Of a stretch of 45,092 bases of DNA, positions 42,601 to 45,092 are shown one piece after another. A program made the translations under genes and the position numbers. Position 1 is the stretch's first letter, and each line of letters begins with the position of its first letter. Source of the DNA: Saprospiraceae bacterium (GTDB lineage Bacteria; Bacteroidota; Bacteroidia; Chitinophagales; Saprospiraceae); contig JALHRK010000010.1 of NCBI GenBank assembly GCA_022841505.1, forward strand, positions 1 to 45,092, in the 5' to 3' direction. Under the pieces are notes generated by a model. That model was given only the letters and a program-made list of their open reading frames with translations. It was not told where the DNA came from and searched no databases.

Positions 42601-44023
42601 TAACAATTTCTCCACCCGACAAATCAGCAAGGTGGTTGTTGCGGTCAAGTGCAGTCCAGCCTTTGATCCACAATTCATCTGCAAACGGGCTGAAAGCGCC
42701 TTTATAGTTAACTTCCGTAAAGAAATCACCAGCAGGTAATGCTGCTAAATCCGTATTGTATGCTGCGCTGTTGCCGGAAGGGCGCGGGTCTAAACCATTG
42801 TCCTGCGTACGGCTGATGCTGGTGATTTTAGGATCTGCAATCAGGTTGTTGTTCATCACCAGATTGCTGGTTATGGTTGCGCCGGTTGGGTCGTCCTGAG
42901 TAGCCTGACCAGAGGTTACGCGGATGACGCCACTTGCAGAAGCATCTAAGCTGGTATTGGCGCCGGCTTCCCAGATCAGGTTGTTCAGGATGCGCAGTTC
43001 GCCATTCAGCATTTTCTGATGCGCATCGTTGGTGCCGGAGTTTTTATCCTGGATTTCGATCGCTTTCCCTTTTTGAGCAACCACAATCGAGTTGGCCACC
43101 GTGCCGGCCGTACCGGCGCGGAACAACCAGCCAAGTGGATTGGCTGCCGCTGCATTAGGGCCTGCGCCGATATGTGTCCAGTTGTAAACTGTTGGGTTGG
43201 AAGAAGGCGACAGGTCATCTGGTGTAGAACCATCTAATTCACCACCAAGGTCGGCCACATCCGGGCGCTGGATCGAGAACCAGAACTGGCCCTGGCCCGT
43301 GTAAACTTCATCCCAGTCGTAGCTGTCGTCTTCGGCGAAAGCCACCACTGCATATTTCAGATTCGGAGCGCCACCGAAAAATTCAATGCCGTCGTCCGAG
43401 TTTGCGTAAATTTCAATGTATTCCAATGTAGTGCCGCTACCAACAGCAGCAAGCGTTAAACCGTTTAATTCGTTGCCTGAAACGATTTGACGACCGCCAT
43501 GGCGGATCGAAACGTATTTGAGTACGCCGGAATCATCTGTATTGTCGTTGCCACCGTAAAGACCGCGTGGTTCGCTGGTCGGGATACCTTCTACGCTAAC
43601 CTCAGCGTTCCCATTTTTTTGCGTAACCCCATTTCCAAGGATGACCAGACCTCCCCAAAGAGAGACATCTGTTGGTCCTAAGTCAGTTGGATCGTTGGTA
43701 TCATCTGCTTCGGCAGTAAAGATGATGGGTTCTTCCGGCGTCCCTTCTGCAAAAATTTTACCGCCGCGGGCGATAACTAGGGCAGAAGGATTGCCAACTT
43801 CGGCAAGTTCTGTAAATTTCACTACTGTGCCTGCTTCGATGTTCAGGGTGGAACCATTTTCCACAAAAACAAGGCCATTCAGTAAGTAGATTTTGTCTTT
43901 TGTCCAGTTTACCGTCTGCCCCGGCGCGATGTCGGCGTCACTGATCGGAACGATCGGTTGCGCGACTGCCTGGAGGGTCAGCAGTAGGAAAGGAAGAAAT
44001 AGAGCGTAAAGCGTACGGTTCAT
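39647..44023 (-). CDS. Very large T9SS-secreted protein with three ~450-residue repeats
   Basis: 1458 residues. Signal peptide MNRTLYALFLPFLLLTLQAVAQ. Three tandem copies of a unit of about 450 residues follow, each with VWTKDKTYLLNGLVFVEDCA, LTIEAGTVVKFTELAEVGNP, SLWGGLAILGNGITQKNGNA, LKYVSIRHGGRQIVSGNELN, GTTLEYIEIYANSDDGIEFF and YDWDEVYTGQGQFWF. The pattern of short beta-strands with asparagine turns suggests a right-handed beta-helix. The same unit is seen singly in Bacteroidota surface proteins beside TonB receptors. The last 60 residues (FNIFPNPASSAF to GKFVTKKLIVD) are a T9SS type A sorting domain. Acidic DDG, EDDSYDWDE clusters may bind calcium. Probable surface ligand-capture protein working with the receptor downstream; ligand unknown. 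Confidence 0.93.
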   Translation of the reverse strand: MNRTLYALFLPFLLLTLQAVAQPIVPISDADIAPGQTVNWTKDKIYLLNGLVFVENGSTLNIEAGTVVKFTELAEVGNPSALVIARGGKIFAEGTPEEPIIFTAEADDTNDPTDLGPTDVSLWGGLVILGNGVTQKNGNAEVSVEGIPTSEPRGLYGGNDNTDDSGVLKYVSIRHGGRQIVSGNELNGLTLAAVGSGTTLEYIEIYANSDDGIEFFGGAPNLKYAVVAFAEDDSYDWDEVYTGQGQFWFSIQRPDVADLGGELDGSTPDDLSPSSNPTVYNWTHIGAGPNAAAANPLGWLFRAGTAGTVANSIVVAQKGKAIEIQDKNSGTNDAHQKMLNGELRILNNLIWEAGANTSLDASASGVIRVTSGQATQDDPTGATITSNLVMNNNLIADPKITSISRTQDNGLDPRPSGNSAAYNTDLAALPAGDFFTEVNYKGAFSPFADELWIKGWTALDRNNHLADLSGGEIVNIDDSSIQPCENVVWTKDKTYLLNGLVFVEDCATLTIEAGTVVKFTELAEVGNPSALIIARGGKIFAEGTAEEPIIFTAEADDVSDPLDLGPTDVSLWGGLAILGNGITQKNGNANANLEGIPTTEVRGNYGGDDNTDNSGVLKYVSIRHGGRQIVSGNELNGLSLAAVGSGTTLEYIEIYANSDDGIEFFGGAPNLKYAVVAFAEDDSYDWDEVYTGQGQFWFSIQRADVADLGGELDGSTPDDLSPSSNPTVYNWTHIGAGPGAAASNPLGWLFRAGTAGTVANSMVVAQKGKAIEIQDKNTGTNDSHQKMLNGELKILNNLFWEAGGNTTLDAVPATGIIRVTSGQPTQDDMSGVTITNNLVMNANLLDNPGIQSISRIQDNNLDPRPSGSGAAVNTALAAVPANDFFTQVSYKGAFSPFASDLWIQGWTALARNNHLKDLTQGGQIEFVTDADVEPCQNIVWTNDKTYVVDGVLFVEDCATLTIEAGTVVKFTERADVGNPSALVVARGGKIFAEGTVDQPIIFTAEADDVEDAFDLGPTDVSLWGGLALLGKGITQKNGNPTANLEGIPTTEPRGNYGGTDNTDNSGVLKYVTIRHGGRQIVSSSELNGLSLAAVGSGTTLEYIEVYANSDDGIEFFGGAPNLKYAVVAFAEDDSYDWDEVYTGKGQFWFSIQREDVADLGGELDGSTPDDLTPSSNPTVYNWTHIGSGPGAAASNPLGWLFRAGTAGTVANCIVASQKNKALEVQDKNTGTNDAHQKLVSGDLKILNNLFWECGTNTTIDATGTGIIRVTSGQPTQDDPTGSVLINHLNTNNNAIADPQILRISRQQDNMLDPRVLSTGAAYNTQLATYPAGDPFFTSVNYKGAFAESDDAFWLRGWTTLWTNQHIGLVNSTEQVDVTLNEVFNIFPNPASSAFTVVSKFNEPVNIEIFDLSGQLLRTLNSVADELTRVEIAALPAGMYVIKFTTQGGKFVTKKLIVD

Positions 44024-44184
44024 AAAAGAGCTTTTTTAGTTTATTAAAACCGGTGCAAGATTACGCCGCCAGTATAAACTCGCTATTAATCGTTTGTTAA
44101 GTTATTATTAAGCCTTCCATGTGTTTGTAAGAGTGGCCGGAGTTGTTTTTATTTGCAGTACACAATGATGTGAAATCAACCACA

Positions 44185-44925
44185 ATGACTATGCAGAAAG
44201 TACTACTTCTCAGTCTCGCGCTCCTGGTGCAGACAATCCCAGCCAGCGCTCAACTCTGGCTCGAACTGGGCGCGCGCGCCGGTTTTCATTTTAATGGCAT
44301 GTTTAATGACAACATTGCCAACGACCCTCAGCACGATTACAGCCTGGGGCACGCCTTAGCATCGGGATTGGTAGCCGGCATCAATGTGGGCGATTACCAC
44401 GGCATCAACCTGGAAGTTGTTTTGGCAAACAACCAGCAACAATTCAACTTCAGGGGGAGCGATTCTACTGGCACAGGGTCTTTTGTGAACCGGCTCAACT
44501 GGAAAACCACCGAGCTGAATTTGCTCTATCGCTATTATTCTGACTTCGGCGCTTATGTCGAGCTCGGCCCTAAAATTGCTTACATCCGCGAAATCCGCCA
44601 AAGACTGGGCATTGAGCCCGTGGACCTCAACGGAGAATACGAATCTTCTTATTTGGCCGGTATCTTTGGTATCGGGGGCTTCCTGGCAGCCAATGAAACC
44701 TTGACGCTCAAAATTGGCTTGCGTGCCGACTACGCTTTAGCCGACCTGGTTTCCGCCAAAGGAAAGGCAGATAACTACCCGGCGTTTTATACCTCCTATC
44801 CTTCACAGAAACCAACCCGCCCATTTCGAATCGGGATTTCACTGGAACTGTGCTTCGGCGTGGGCGGCATCGCCAGCGCTCAGTGCGGCAGCCGCAACCT
44901 GATGTTTGGTACGCGGTACCGGTAG
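44185..44925 (+). CDS. Outer-membrane beta-barrel protein
   Basis: 246 residues from ATG 44185 (MTMQKVLLLSLALLVQTIPA; ATG 44191 also possible). After the signal peptide the chain alternates polar and aromatic residues in strands (LWLELGARAGFHFNGMF, GINLEVVLANNQQQFNF, TELNLLYRYYSDFGAYVELG, LAGIFGIGGFLAA, LTLKIGLRADYAL). It ends CGSRNLMFGTRYR. This is an eight- to ten-stranded OmpW/OMP_b-brl-like protein of Bacteroidota. Function unknown. It is divergent from the triple-repeat protein gene; the 160-bp gap between them carries a TTTTATTTGCAG stretch near 44148 that resembles a -7 box. Confidence 0.8.
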   Translation: MTMQKVLLLSLALLVQTIPASAQLWLELGARAGFHFNGMFNDNIANDPQHDYSLGHALASGLVAGINVGDYHGINLEVVLANNQQQFNFRGSDSTGTGSFVNRLNWKTTELNLLYRYYSDFGAYVELGPKIAYIREIRQRLGIEPVDLNGEYESSYLAGIFGIGGFLAANETLTLKIGLRADYALADLVSAKGKADNYPAFYTSYPSQKPTRPFRIGISLELCFGVGGIASAQCGSRNLMFGTRYR

Positions 44926-44930
44926 TAGGA

Positions 44931-44959
44931 AATTGGTTGAATTGGTTGAATTGGTTGAA
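44931..44959. repeat. Tandem 9-bp repeat TTGGTTGAA
   Basis: Three consecutive copies of ATTGGTTGA directly after the beta-barrel gene stop, continued imperfectly by ACTTGG. A simple-sequence tract of the same sort as the intergenic words elsewhere in the window. Confidence 0.8.
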
Positions 44960-45092
44960 CTTGGAAAAGAAAAATGTATACAATTCAACTGCTTTGGCGA
45001 GTTTAACTTCTCCCGGTTTTGGCAATGGCGCGAAAATCGCTTTCTTTGCGCAACCTTTTCAATGAGGGAATGTTGGAAAGACTGTATTGTTT
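44960..45092 (+). other. Window end; possible promoter and start of a further gene
   Basis: TTTCTTTGC near 45039-45047 resembles a -7 box. ATG codons at 45064 and 45072 open short frames that run off the end. Too little is present to call a gene. Confidence 0.2.

Noticed and set aside
40472-42739. Repeated plus-strand frames opposite the triple-repeat protein
   Set aside because: They recur only because the coding strand is a threefold repeat; no independent coding signal.

Overview
The window looks like a chromosomal segment of a free-living member of the Bacteroidota, most likely the Saprospiria (Lewinella/Haliscomenobacter-like); the class-level placement is inference. Support: several proteins end in a type IX secretion (T9SS) type A sorting domain; there is a PorP/SprF-family outer-membrane protein; promoters fit the Bacteroidota -7 box TAnnTTTG; Shine-Dalgarno sequences are scarce; base composition is roughly balanced. 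No rRNA, tRNA, CRISPR array, phage or intact insertion sequence was seen.

Layout. 1-600: the 3' end of a T9SS cargo gene, a 20-bp perfect palindrome and the wreck of a REP-associated (IS200-like) transposase. 0.6-4.8 kb (minus strand): a three-domain SRPBCC-PhnB-PhnB protein, a two-gene VOC cassette bracketed by two copies of a MITE-like repeat, and a secreted M28 peptidase. 4.9-7.5 kb (minus): an operon of a membrane protein, an OmpR-type regulator and a histidine kinase. 7.8-11.6 kb (plus): a GapN-like aldehyde dehydrogenase, a DUF418 membrane protein and a MORN-type lipoprotein. 11.6-13.6 kb: arsM-arsR with a candidate operator, and a haem-binding protein. 13.6-18.0 kb (minus): FMN-dependent hydroxyacid dehydrogenase, PnuC transporter, MaeB malic enzyme. 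18.7-25.0 kb (plus): a 45-residue membrane peptide with an SSS symporter, a large helical protein of unknown function, a VanX-like dipeptidase and RadA. 25-34 kb: glucokinase (minus), a secreted protein of five DUF4397-type repeats, LuxC-type acyl-CoA reductase, an RluD-type pseudouridine synthase, a PLP-dependent sulphur amino-acid enzyme. 34-45 kb: an NlpC/P60 protein that has lost its catalytic cysteine, PorP/SprF, a TonB-dependent receptor next to a 1458-residue triple-repeat T9SS protein, and a small beta-barrel protein.

Genes working together: T9SS cargo (partial gene, M28 peptidase, DUF4397 array, triple-repeat protein) with PorP/SprF as a secretion-linked outer-membrane component; the TonB receptor with the neighbouring surface protein as a possible capture/uptake pair; ArsR with ArsM; and the two-component pair with its membrane protein.

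The least ordinary feature is the gaps between genes. They carry at least seven kinds of palindromic or terminal-inverted repeat. One family (five copies, anchored on GGGCAGAGCCC followed by an ATAG stop) runs into the 3' ends of neighbouring genes and supplies the last codons and stop of at least two proteins (tails RAEPKK and GQEPEK). A second (two copies) has conserved terminal inverted repeats around unrelated palindromic cores. A third (two copies, built of CACATAG units) sits 55-70 bp upstream of a -7 box in both cases. Together with the dead REP-type transposase these are the best candidates for something undescribed.
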